Source of the DNA: Adiantum capillus-veneris
Lineage: Eukaryota > Streptophyta > Polypodiopsida > Polypodiales > Pteridaceae
DNA: 64,000 nucleotides
Reading direction: 5' to 3'
Assembly (NCBI GenBank): GCA_014529385.2
Contig: CM043944.1
Location: forward strand, 179,929,240-179,993,239
A program made the translations under genes and the position numbers. Within the stretch, counting starts at the first letter, position 1; every line of letters begins with the position of its first letter. Positions 17,107-29,317 of this stretch are shown here, in pieces. A model generated the notes under the pieces. It was not told the DNA's origin, did not search any database, and was given only the letters and a program-made list of their open reading frames with translations.

Positions 17107-18592
17107 TTGTAGCTGTCTTGGCTACTTGAAGAATGATCAAGTGGGAAGTATTCGAAGGTGGTGTTGTTTTCAAATGTTGTTTACATTGTAAGCATCTTGC
17201 ATGTCTCTTACTGCGATATCTGCATATTGTCAGCATCTCCCCCCCCCCCAAACAGCATTGTGGGAAAAGTAAATATGGCATGATATGCTTCTTTGTTAGG
17301 TTCAAGGTTTGGAAGAAGAGAGCGAATGAAGATGTTAAGTGACAAGTGTATTTTGTCACACACAGCTCCTCAATATGGTAAATGACTTTGTAATGAGAAA
17401 ACGAATAGAAAAGAGAACTTATAGTGGTGTGGTCAAATCTTGTTATAGATTATCTCCCCGCTCGTTTCAATGTAGTGATCAAATGAAGAATGCTAAGTTT
17501 TGGTGATGATTCCAAATTACTTATCTTTCTTGGCAAGTGTTTGTAAAGTCGTACTAAAGATGATATCTTTTTAAATCAACCAAGGAAATCGATGAGAAGC
17601 CTTATTATCTTTAGGGAGAGGAGTCGTGTAAAAGATAATGGAAGAGTTATATAAATTGGGGAAATGGATTACAAATCTGGGCATATAGTAGATATTGATC
17701 TAGTATCAAAGCGGTAGTAAGGTCAAATAATAACTCAAATGAAAAACTAATTATGATGCTTGATTTAGACAGTAGTTAGAATGATCTTATACTTGGTATA
17801 GAGTCGTAATATTTATAATCACAAGCTAATCTACAAAAGGCTATCCAAGCTTAGGAAATGCACAAACATATGATGATTAACGACCATCTATTCGGATATG
17901 CTAAAGTAGGGCTCGTGATATAAAGGTTTTTGATATCCAATTCTGGCATAAGTGTGAGCATCCTTCACTAAAAATTAGCTATCCATAAAGAAGTAGTACA
18001 AACAATAGCATATATGTCATAGAGGGGCAAGGAAATGAGGCAGTATCAAGAAATATGCAATAACAACTTCACTATCGTATGGTGCAACACTACAGATAAT
18101 GGCAAAGGAGAAAAATTACAATTCACATTACGTAACATTTACTAGTAGTAGATATAATTGTACATTTTTGGGCCAATGGCTCGTGGAAAAGACTAGGGAA
18201 AAAGTGATTAGATGTAATTTTTCTATTTTTCAAGAGAACTACATGGATACTTGCATCTGCATTCTAAGAACCAAGATAGCAACCATCATACATACTAGGG
18301 ACAGGGTTCTATTCGACTACGAGACAAGCTTCAACTATAACGTAGTTATCATGGGTTGTTTTAATTAGGCAATATTTCAGCTTGTAAACGAGAATTCTTG
18401 GTTGACGTTATTATATGGGTGGATTTGACCTTTGGTCGAAGTGGATGGCTTACCGAATATGTCTTGCTACTACTCAAGCACGCTATGCATAGTGAGTCCT
18501 ACATCACGATGCCTTGAGTGTTATGTCGTTCCCACATGCGGATTTAGATTGCTTTATTATAGTAGGTTTGTAAAGAGAACCATCAAGATTTC

Positions 18593-18594
<2 letters not shown>

Positions 18595-18638
<44 letters not shown>
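18595..18638. repeat. (AG)n microsatellite, unit 1
   Basis: About 22 dinucleotides. The matching tract in unit 2 is at about 25139-25163 and is shorter. Confidence 0.95.
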
Positions 18639-18640
<2 letters not shown>

Positions 18641-19300
18641 TTGTGCTTAACTAGAAATATCTACATCAAATAGATTTATACTTGCAGCCATAGTTTTGTT
18701 TGAGATTCCTTGGGTTATAATCATTGCCATATTCTTTGTCTCTGTCAGAGTCTCTTTGTGTTTTTTTTTTGGGGGGGAAATGGTGATTATATCTACCGTC
18801 ATTTTCCATGATGAACTCTTCTATGCCCTACCGTTGTATTGACTATGTATTATACTTACCTGGTTCACTAATTTAACAAACAATGTGTCGTAATAAAGCA
18901 ATAATAGGAACAAAGATGATATCATCATCTAATTATAATTGAGTTTGGTCTGGTCCTCTAGGGGGTGCTTGGTGAGATTGATTGATGTGCAATAGAATTG
19001 GATCAATGTAATGATACAATGTATGCATTAATAAGTAGCATTTTATGAAGCTATGCGCTAACGAGTAACATTTCATGCAGTTGCTTGCCAATAGGATGCA
19101 ACGAGCGATGAGTAGAGAAAGAGAACTACACATTTGGTGTGGGTGGTGGTGGTTATGAGAAAAAGTTCTTGCTCTATTTGTTATAATTTGGTTAGCAGCT
19201 AGTGTTGGCCTTAAAGGCGACTCCAAGAGCAAGTGCATGGGAGCCACAATTCTATATTGTTGCTCATGTAGCCTTGTAAAGAGAACCATAAGGATTTGGT

Positions 19301-19380
<80 letters not shown>
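19301..19380. repeat. G33 run fused to (AG)24
   Basis: A run of 33 G followed directly by about 24 AG repeats. The matching site in unit 2 (25891-25949) has only 8 G and a longer AG tract. Such a G-run can form a quadruplex and is prone to slippage and sequencing error. Confidence 0.9.
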
Positions 19381-19383
<3 letters not shown>

Positions 19384-19479
19384 TTGTGCCTATCTGTGGA
19401 ATGGAAATGGCCTATGAACTTTGAGAATAGCGGAATTAAGAGAATTAGAGTGAGCATTTTTGTGAGACAACTTGGACAA

Positions 19480-20340
19480 CATAGAGGGTGAACTTAATTA
19501 GCGGTAGCAACATAACCATAATACTTAATTAACTTGGCATGAACAATAATTTTGCAAGAGAGAGAGGGTTTAGAGAACTTGACAACAGTTGAGGACCGGA
19601 TTTACATGGAGCCGGTCCCCCCCTCCAATAGGCTTTTGTATTATAGATTCTCCCATCAAGAGAGACTTGGTACAATACAATATTTGTGTTCCTTGTGAAC
19701 TAGGTGATGCAATAAAGATGGAAAAATTCATGCATCACAAGCATACCATAAACTTTGTAAAAGCATTAACCATCCCCGGCCTCAATCCAAGGCCTCAAAC
19801 ACCTTCAACGATGGAGAGAGCTAGCAGGGAATGGGGGTAGGGAAGAGGAAGAATAATCATTCATAGGAGAAACAAATAGTTCCTCACTTATGATCACTCT
19901 TCTTGCTTAGTATAGCATAATAGCATAGTAATGAAGATGAGGAAGATGACAAGCTTAAGCATTGAAGCATGGCTCTTGGTTGTATTTGCATTCCATAGCC
20001 AAGAGTGTTGGTGTAGGCTCTCAACTTATTAACAAGCTTAGAGAAGGAGATGGAGCTCTTGCACTTTGTACCTCATTGTATGTGTGTGTGTGAGAGAGTA
20101 TACCCCCCCCCCCCCCCCCCCCTTCCCGCCTCCCCCCCCCCCTCCTCTCTCTCTCTTGTATTATTGAATTATAACATTTGGACAAATGTCCTCTTTTTCC
20201 TCTTTGAGAGAAAGAGCTTAATTATTTATTTAAATGCATCTAAATTATCATTGGACCCCTTTAAAGCCTATCCAATAGGACTCAAGCACATCATGAGGGT
20301 GAAATGGGGAGGATCTTGATATGTGTCTTTTATGCTTCTT
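19480..20340 (-). mobile_element. Chromovirus LTR-like segment in unit 1
   Basis: Blocks here match, in the same order, the LTR at 55587-56810: GGATTTACATGGAGCCGGTC, CCCATCAAGAGAGAC, the CATTGGACCCCTTT and CCAATAGGA blocks, and the ACATGTGTC-type end block. It lies on the correct side of the minus-strand integrase fragment to be the 3' LTR. A 20-base C-run is at 20103-20122. Unit 2 has the same segment at about 26050-26890. Boundaries are approximate. Confidence 0.55.
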
Positions 20341-20939
20341 AAGAGATCATGTTTGAATTGAACACTTCAAGCACCTCAGTCATTTAAACATGACAATCTT
20401 TTATGCCTCTTGAGAGATCATGTTTGAATGGAACACTTCAAGCATCTTAGTCATTTAAGCATTACAAGTACCTCAAGCTTGGGCAAGGTTCTCACAAACA
20501 CCTTAAGCACCTTAGTCAGCGAGAAAAACAAGCACCTCATGCTTGGGTAGGATTCTCACCTCAAGCTCAGCCCCATCTTGCTTAAGGTCCTCGGTCTAAG
20601 GAGTTTTATCACTAACTTTTGGAGGTCTTTAATGAAGCTAACCCTAAGGTCTTTAAGCTCCATTTGGTAGCATTGCTCTTTGACATACCAACTCTTATTT
20701 TGACCCTTTCACCTTGGCCCCGTGTTGAGATAGATCGATAAGAACATGTTTATATCCTAACCCTTGTTCCTCTTTTTTCTCCTACATTAAACGATTAGTG
20801 TAATATGAGAAAATCATTTGGGTTGGTTAGATATTAGATTTTATGGCATTACCTCTCTCTTGAAATCATAGTCATCCTCGAGTATGAAGTAGAAGAGGTA
20901 AAGTCTTAGTCATTAGTCTAAGTTTCTTAGCGGGTAGAG

Positions 20940-21684
20940 GATCCCTTCTTACCCTCCGACATCATTTTCGAATGGATGAATAGTCCATTTGGTGCTTGGG
21001 AGACTTGGCTGTCCTCGCAAGCATGTATGCTCTTTAGTCCATTTCATTCTACCAAAGTAGAGCGACAAATTCTACTTGGTGTTTGAGAGACATCGTCATC
21101 ACAAAGATGATTCTAAGCATGCATACTTTTTAATTTTGTGCACAATAAAAAGAGAATTAGTCTTATAAGATAAAAACATTGTTTATTTAAAAGAAACATG
21201 TACATTAGCTTACTTTAATCTAGCATTATAAGCATTGACAAGGTTCATACTATCCTTAAGTTGTAATCCTTGCATCCATCTAGCATCGTCAAAATGTTAA
21301 TTTTTGAACTTAATAAGATACCATCACGGATAATCTTACCATGTTGTACTACCTTGTCTTCCTGCCGAAGGATAGCTTTGGGTTGTAGCACCTCTTCTTG
21401 GTCTTCGATTTCTTGAGGGTCTTCAATAATTGGTTCACTTGTGGCTTTCCTTCGTAGGGCTTAAGTGGGCTCACATGAAAAGCATTGTGTATGAGCCAAT
21501 GATTGGGCAGATTGAGTTGATAAGCCATTTTATTGATTGGATTCAAGATTTGAAAAGAAACATAGCATCTTTTTGCCTGTTTAACATAAAACTTTTGATG
21601 GCCCGTAGGATTTTTGCCCGTCGTTTGCCTCAATTGAGCCTTGGGAAACTTAAGTAGGACCCAATCATTTTCTTTGAACGTTAA
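20940..21684 (-). pseudogene. Chromovirus integrase C-terminus and 3' flank, unit 1 (lower half)
   Basis: Read on the minus strand from the TTAA element downwards: FKENDWVLLKFPKAQLRQ, a GHQKFYVKQAKRCY stretch, NPINKMAYQLNLP and HNAFHVSPLKPYEG. This is the SH3-like tail and start of the chromodomain linker of a Ty3/gypsy chromovirus. It continues the fragment at 23028-23400 and is separated from it only by the inserted DNA element. The 3' flank (to about 20940) also occurs near 41190-41430 and 50130-50470. Confidence 0.75.
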
Positions 21685-23023
21685 CATTAGGTTGGTAACC
21701 TAACAGGACATAAAAGTGTCCTTTCAGGGTTTTGAAAAAAACCTCCAAAACCATAGTAGATCCACTCATTTTGTAAAATCCTTTCATGAGGTTATAGTTC
21801 AAGGCCTACTACACATGGAAAAAATAAGAAACTTGTAAAATTTCTCATCTTTTGGTCACACCAAGTCTCCAAAGTTGATGGACCAGTACATTTTCATACA
21901 AACTGTCATTTCTTACGTTTTGTTGCATAAAAATAAGATTAGGGATTTTTGTAGGACTTGAGATAAATTCCCTAGTTAACTTCAATGGGTTGGTGGTCAG
22001 AACATATGGTTGCTTCTTACTCACTATTTTTTGTTTTGCCAAAAGAAATAGGTACAAAAAAGTTGAATTTTTACCATTCTGCAAACCTATCATCAAAGTT
22101 TCTATAACCACGCTCAATACAAATAATATATGCATGTTTTCTTAGTTCCCTATTGTCCTTTAGGTTCATAAGGAGCCATGGTGCATGTCAAAAGAATAAT
22201 AAATCTCTTACCAAGGGGAATCTTGGGGACAAAGATGAAGTGCTAAATACAGCAAACATGAAAAAACTGGGTTCAACATTATGAGTTGTAGAATCCCATA
22301 GAAACTATTCAATATCTAACCAAATTTGATCCTTATGACTAGATATGGTTACTACCTACAAAATGCATGTAGTTGTCACAAGAAACTAACAATATTGAAA
22401 AAGATATACTTGATATACTAGAATGTTTTGTTTTCTTTTATAATTGAAAAAATCAACCATCGTTGTCTACTATGAAAAATAGGGTATTAGATGCCCCAAA
22501 ACTCAAGGAATATTAGCTTTATGTTACAATATGCGACATAGAAAATCAAAATTGCATTTGGATATCATGAAAGCCACCAAAAAAATCATAGAAGAGCTAA
22601 AATTGGCTAAAAAATAGATTTGACAATTTTTGTAATTTGGTCATAACTTACAACTTTAACATTTATTTCTCCCTAGAAGCATCAGGACATGTTGAGGACT
22701 ACTAAGGATAGTTCTCTAGCATTATAGACCTCACAAACATGAATTCTAGCGTGGTATAGTTGCAAAAAGTTGAAAAAAGCCAAAAACAGGACCCGTTTTT
22801 TCACACAGTTTAGGTTGTAAAATGTTGTGCAAGAACAAGGTTAAAGATGGAATTGATATTCCAAAAAAAATGTCGAGTTATTTTCAGCTCATGAGACAAC
22901 TTTCTAGACAGATAGCACCTCAAAATCCATTTTGAAACTCTTGACATAATTCAAGGAAAATGGTCACTTAACAAGAAATAAAAGTGTCCCAGGACATAAA
23001 AGTGTCCCATTACCAACCTAGTG
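21685..23023. mobile_element. Non-autonomous TTAA-targeting DNA element, copy 1
   Basis: A 1339-bp insertion flanked on both sides by TTAA (21681-21684 and 23024-23027). It starts CATTAGGTTGGTAAC and ends TTACCAACCTAGTG, giving terminal inverted repeats of about 14 bases with one mismatch. Each end also has the palindrome GGACATAAAAGTGTCC (21706-21721 and 22992-23007). The empty site is in unit 2 at about 28200-28225 (GAACGTTAAGGCCC). The interior is AT-rich, with one 96-codon frame (minus, 22135-21845) that matches no transposase known to me. An exact TTAA duplication is the mark of the piggyBac, Kolobok and Sola3 superfamilies. The ends do not decide which. Confidence 0.85.
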
Positions 23024-23027
23024 TTAA

Positions 23028-23400
23028 GGCCCTTCTGTGCTTGTCAGCAATTACAACTTTTTTCCTTTGTTGAGAGCTGGATATAATCTTCTTAAACTTT
23101 TGAAAAGATTCTTGTAGGTCACGGCTATACTCATCGGCAGCGAAGATCTTCTCATGTACTTTAAGTAGCAAGGGACTTTTAGGTTCTCCATCTATGATCT
23201 CAAAAGGTTCCTTGCCCATAGGATTATGGACAATATTATTGTATGCATACTATACAAGGGGTAAGTAATTCTCCAATCGTGAGCCTTTATCTACTTCTGT
23301 AACATATGTCTTTAGTAGATCTATAATCGTAAGATTGACTATCTCACTTTGGCCATCCGTTTGTGGGTGATAGGCCAAAGAGAAATTCAATCTTGTACCT
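23028..23400 (-). pseudogene. Chromovirus integrase fragment, unit 1 (upper half)
   Basis: Minus-strand reading gives HPQTDGQSEIVNL (end of the integrase core), then KEPFEIIDGEPKSPLLLKVH and LQESFQKFKKIISSSQQRKK. It runs into KHRRALT at the TTAA element, after which the protein resumes at 21684. Stops and short indels are present. Confidence 0.7.
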
Positions 23401-23596
23401 AGATTTTCAGTGTTGTACCTAGATTGACTATCTCACTTTGGCCATCCGTTTGTGGGTTGATTGTAGCTGTCTTGGCTACTTGAATGTTCAAGTGGGAAGT
23501 ATCTGAAGGTGGTGTTGTGTGCAAATGGATTTTACATTGTAAGCATCTTTCATGTCTCTTACTGTGATAACTGCATATTGTTAGCATCTCTTCTCT

Positions 23597-23707
<111 letters not shown>

Positions 23708-25890
23708 CATTGTGGGAAAAGCAAATATGGCATGATATGCTTCTTTGTCACGTTCAAGGTTTGGAAGAAGAGAGCGAATGTAGATGTCAAGTGACAAGTG
23801 TATTTTGTCTCACACAGCTCCTCAATATGGTAAATGACTTTGTAATGAGAAAACAAATATAGAAGAGAGCTTATAGTGGTATGGCCAAATCTTGTCATAG
23901 ATTATTTTCCCTCTCCTTTGAACGTAGTGATCAAATGAAGAATGCTAAGTTTTGGTGATGATTCCAAATGACTTATCTGCATTTGCAAAATCGTTTCTAA
24001 GGATGATTTCTTGTTTAATCAACCAAGGTAATCGATGAGAAGTTTGATTATCTTTAGGTTCATGTTCCAATAAAAGATAGTTGAAGAGTTACTTAAATTG
24101 GAAAAATGGTCTACAAAACTGGGCAGATAGTAGATATTGAGCTTGTATCAAAGTGGTAGTACAATCAAATAATAACTCAAATGAAAAAACCAATCATGAT
24201 GCTTGATTTAGACAATAGTTAGAATGATCTTAATAGTAGATATTGAGCTTAGATCAAAGCGATAGTAAGGTCAAATAATAACTCAAATGAAAAACTAATC
24301 ATGATGCTCGATTTAGACAATAGTTAGAATGATCTTATACTTGGTATAGAGTTGTAATATTGATAATTACGAGATAACTTACAAAAGGCTATCCAAGCTT
24401 AGGAAATGCACAAACATATGATGATTAACAACCAGCTATTCGGATATGCTAAAGTAGGGCTCCTGATAAAAAGGTTTTTGATATCCAATTCTGGCATAAG
24501 AGTGAGCATCCTTCACTAATAATTAGCTATCCATAAAGAAGTAGTAAAAACAATAGAAGATATGTCATAGAGGGGCAACGAAATGAGGCAGTATCAAGAA
24601 ATATGCAATAAAAACTTCACTATCGTATGGTGAAACACTATAGATAATGGCAAAGGAGAAAAGGTACAATTCACATTACGTTACAATACTAGTAGTAGAT
24701 ATAATTGTACATTTTTGGGCCAATGGCTCGTGGAAAAGACTAGGGAAAAAGTGATTAGATGTAATTTTTCTATTTTTCAAGAGATAACTACATGCATAGC
24801 CGCATCTGCATTCTAAGAACCAAGATAGCAATCATCATACATACTAGGGAGAGGGTTCTATTCGACAACGAGACAAGCTTCAACTATAACGTGGTTATCA
24901 TGGGTTGTTTTAATTAGCAAATATTTCAGCTTGTAAATGAGAATACTTGGTTGATGTTATTATATGGGTGGATTTCAATTTGATCGAAGTGGATCACTTA
25001 CCGAATATTTCTTGCTACTACTCTGGCTGGCTATGCATAGTGAGTCCTACACCACGATGCCCTGAGTTTTATGTTGTTCTCACATGCGGATTTAGATTGC
25101 TTTATTATAGTATCCTTGTAAAGAGAACCATCAAGATGTTGAGAGAGAGAGAGAGAGAGAGAGGGATCCTTGTGCCTACTAGTGTCATAACTAGAAATAT
25201 CTACATCAAATAGATTTATGATTGCAACCATAGTTTTGTCTAAGATTCCTCGGGTTATAATCATTTCCATATTCTTTGTCTCTACCAGAGTCTCTTTTTG
25301 TTTTTTTTTCTTTGGGAAAATGGTTATTGTATCTACCGTCATTTTCCATGTTGAACTCTTCTATGCCCTACCGTTGTATTGACTATGTATTATACTTACA
25401 TGGTTGACTAATTTGACAAACAATGTGTCGTAATAAAGCAATAATAGCAATAAAGATGATATAAGTTTGTTGGTCTGGTCCTCTAGGGGGTTCTTGGTGA
25501 GATTGATTGATGTGCAATAGAAATGAATAAATGTAATGCTACAATATATGCATTAATGAGCAACATTTTATGAAGCTATGTGCTAACGATTAACATTTCA
25601 TTCAGGTACTTGCCAATAGGATGCGACACAAAAGAGAAATAACATTAAAAAATAATATCAAGGTCGTAGCTACTGGAATAGTTTGTTTTGGTTGGAGTGA
25701 TGAGTAGAGAAAGAGAACTACACATTTGGTGTGGGTGGTGGTGGTTATGAGAAAAAGGTCTTGCTCTATTTGTAATAATCTGATTGGCAGCTAGTGTTGG
25801 CCTTAAAGGCGACTGCAAGAGCAAGTGCATGGGAGCCACAATTCTATCTTGTTGCTCATGTAGCCTTGTAAAGAGAACCATAAGGATTTT

Positions 25891-25895
25891 GGGGG

Positions 25896-25949
<54 letters not shown>
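25891..25949. repeat. G8 (AG)n microsatellite, unit 2
   Basis: Counterpart of the G33 (AG)n tract in unit 1, with a much shorter G-run. Confidence 0.9.
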
Positions 25950-25952
<3 letters not shown>

Positions 25953-26673
25953 TTGTGACTATCGGTGAAATGGAAATGGCCTATGAACCTTGAGGATAGA
26001 GAAATTAAGAGAATTAGAGTGATAATTTTTGTGCGACTACTTGGAGAACATAGAGGGTGAACTTAATTAGCAGTAGCAGCATAACCATAATACTTAATTA
26101 ACTTGGCATGAACAATACTTTTGCAAGAGAGAGAGGGTTTAGAGAACTTGACAAGAGTTGAGGACCGGATTTACATGGAGCCAGTCCCCCCCTCCAATAG
26201 GCTTTTGTATTATAGATTCTCCCATCAAGAGAGACTTGGTACAATACAATATTTGTGTTCGTTGTGACCTAGGTGATGCAATGAATATGGAAAGATTCAT
26301 GCATCACAAGCATACCATAAACTTTGTAAAAGCATTAACCATCCCCGGCCTCAATCCCAAGGCCTCAAACACCTTCAACAGTGCAGAGAGCTAGCGGGGA
26401 ATGAGGGTAGGGAAGAGGAAAAAGAATCATTCATAGGAGAAAGAAATAGTTCCTCACTTATGATCACTCTTCTTGCTTAGCATAGCATAGTAGCATAGTA
26501 ATGAAGATGAGGAAGATGACAAACTTAAGCATTGAAGCATGGCTCTTGGTTGTATTTGCATTCCATAGCCAAGAGTGTTGGTGTAGGCTCTCAACTTATC
26601 AACAAGCTTAGAGAAGGAGAAGGAGCTCTTGTACTTTGTACCTCATTGTATGTGTGTGTGTGAGAAAGTATAT

Positions 26674-26718
26674 CCCCCCCCCCCCCCCCCCCCCCCCCCT
26701 CTCTCTCTCTCTCTCTCT
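26674..26718. repeat. C26 (CT)n tract, unit 2
   Basis: About 26 C followed by about nine CT. It is the counterpart of the interrupted C-runs at 20103-20150 in unit 1. Confidence 0.9.
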
Positions 26719-27849
26719 TGTGTATTATTTAATTATAACATTTGGACAAGTGTCCTCTTTTTCCTCTTTGAGAGAAAGAGCTTAATAATTTATTTAAATG
26801 CATCTAAATTATCATTGGACCCCTTTAAAGCCTATCCAATAGGATTCAATCACATCATGAGGGTGAAATGGGGAGGATCTTGACATGTGTCTTTTATGCT
26901 TCTTAAGAGATCATGTTTGAATTGAACACTTCAAGCACCTCAGTCATTTAAGCATGAAAATCTTTTATGCCCCTTGAGAGATCATGTTTGAATTGAACAC
27001 TTCAAGCATCTTAGTCATTGAAGCATTACAAGTACCTCAAGCTTGGGCAAAATTCTCACAAACACCTTAAGCACCTTAGTCAGCAAGCAAAACAAGTACC
27101 TCATGCTTGGGTAGGATTCTCACCTCAAGCTCAACCCCATCCTGCTTAAGGTCCTAGGTCTAAGGAATTTTATTACTAACTTTTGGAGGTCTTTAAGCTC
27201 CCTTAGGTAGCATTCCTCTTTGGCATACCATCTCTTATTTGGACACTTTCACCTTGGCGGCGATAGATCCATAAGCACATGTCTATATCCTAACCCTTGT
27301 TCCTCTTTTTTCTCCTACATTAAACGATTAGTGTAATATGAGAAAATCGTTTGGGTTGATTAGATATTAGATTTTATGACATTACCTCTCTCTTGAAATC
27401 ATAGTCATCCTCGACTATGAAGTAGAAGAGATAAAGTCTTAGTCATTAGTCTAAGTTTCTTAGCGGATAGAGGATCCCGTTTTACCCTACAACATCACTT
27501 CCGAATGGATGAATAGTCCATTTGGTGCTTGGGAGACTTGGCTGTCGCAAGCATATATGCTCTTTAGTCCATTTCATTCTACCAAAGTAGAGCGACAAAT
27601 TCTGCTTGGTGTTTGAGAGACATCGTCATCACAAAGATGATTCTAAGCATGAATACTTATTTTGTGCACAATAAAAAGAGAATTAATCTTATAAGATAAA
27701 AACATTGTTTATTTAAAAGAAACATGTACATTAGCTTACTCTAATGTAGCATTGTAAGCATTGACAATGTTTATACTATCCTTAAGTTGTAATCCTTGCA
27801 TCCATCTAGCATCGTCAAAAGGATAATTTTTGAACTTAATAAGATACCA

Positions 27850-28560
27850 TCACAGATAATATTACCATGTCGTACTACCTTGTCTTCATGCCAAAGGATA
27901 GCTTTGGGTTATTGCACCTCTTCTTGTTCTTCGATTTCTTGAGGGTATTCAATAATTGGTTCACCTGGTGGCTCTCCTTCGTAGGGCTTAAGTGGGCTCA
28001 CATGAAAAGCATTGTGTATGAGCCAATGGTTCGGCAGCTTGAGTTGATAAGCCATTTTATTGATTGGCTTCAAGATTTGAAAAGAACCATATCATCTTTT
28101 TGCGTGTTTAACATAATACTTTTGATGGCCCATAGGATTTTTGCCCATCATTTGCCTCAGTTGAGCCTTGGGAAACTTAAGTAAGACCCAATCATTTTCG
28201 ATGAACGTTAAGGCCCTTTTGTGCTTGTCAGCAACAACTTTTTTCCTTTGTTGAGAGCTGGATATAACCTCCTTAAACTTTTGAAAAGATTCTTGTAGGT
28301 CATGGCTATACTCATCGGCAACAAAGATCTTCCCATGTACTTTAAGTAGCAAGGGACTTTTAGGTCTTCCATCTATGATCTCAAAGGTTCCTTGCCAATA
28401 GAAGTATGTACAATATTATTGTATGCATACTCTACAAGGGGTAATTAATTGTCCAATCGTGAGCCTTTATCTACTTGTGTAACATATGTATTTAGTAGAT
28501 ATATAATCGTAAGATTGACTATCTCACTTTGGCCATCCGTTTGTGGGTGATAGGCCAAAG
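27850..28560 (-). pseudogene. Chromovirus integrase C-terminal fragment, unit 2
   Basis: Minus-strand reading includes LLKVHGKIFVADEYSHDLQE, KHKRALTFIENDWVLLKF and GHQKYYVKHAKR without the DNA element present in unit 1. It thus gives the uninterrupted reading across the TTAA insertion point (about 28207-28210). Frameshifts break the frame on either side. Confidence 0.75.
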
Positions 28561-28634
28561 AGAAATTCAATCTTGTACCTAGATTTTCAATGTTGTACAT
28601 AGATTGACTATCTCACTTTGGACATCCGTTTGTA

Positions 28635-28771
28635 GGTTGATTGTAGTTGTCTTGGCTATTTGAATGTTCAAGTGGGAATTATTTGAAGGTGGTGTTGTGT
28701 GCAAATGGATATTACATTGTAAGCATCTTGCATGTCTCTTACTGTGATAACTGCATATTGTTAGCATCTCT

Positions 28772-28853
<82 letters not shown>

Positions 28854-29317
28854 CATTGTGGGAAAAGCAAATATGGCATGATATGCTTCTTTGTCACGTT
28901 CAAGGTTTGGAAGAAGAGAGCGAATGTAGATGTCAAGTGACAAGTGTATTTTGTCTCACACAGCTCCTGAATATGTTAAATGACTCTGTAATGAGAAAAC
29001 AAATATAGAAGAGAACTTATAGTGGTATGGCCAAATCTTGTCATAGATTATTTTCCCTCTCGTTTGAACGTAGTGATCAAATGAAGAATGCGAAGTTCTG
29101 GTGATGATTCCAAATGACTTATCTGTATTTGCAAAAGTGTTTTTAAAGAGGTACTAAAGATGATTTCTTGTTAAATCAACGAAGGTAATCGATGAGAAGT
29201 TTGATTATCTTTAGGTTCATGTTCCAATAAAAAATAATTGAAGAGTTACATAAATTGGGAAAATGGTCTACAAAACTGGGAAGATAGTAGATATTGAGTT
29301 TGTATCAAAGCGGTAGT
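28635..29317. repeat. Tandem unit 3, truncated
   Basis: The first 680 bases of the unit, including (CT)n(CA)n at 28774-28852, end at the left LTR of the retroelement at 29318. The rest of the unit is not found on the other side of that element. Confidence 0.75.

Larger units (their letters stand above)
17101..23454. repeat. Tandem unit 1 (carries a TTAA element insertion)
   Basis: First of three direct copies starting GGTTGATTGTAGCTGTCTTG. It starts in the last F-box codon and runs 6.35 kb, or about 5.0 kb without the TTAA element at 21685-23023. Order of content: F-box 3' flank, unassigned AT-rich sequence (a 89-codon frame at 18099 is not recognised), (AG)n at 18595, G-run and (AG)n at 19301, chromovirus LTR-like sequence at about 19480-20340, and chromovirus 3' and integrase sequence at about 20940-23400. 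Unit 2 keeps the same order. Confidence 0.8.

Noticed and set aside
19301-19380. Telomere-like or centromere-like array
   Set aside because: The tract is only a G-run plus AG repeats, without a telomeric hexamer or heptamer unit or a longer tandem monomer.
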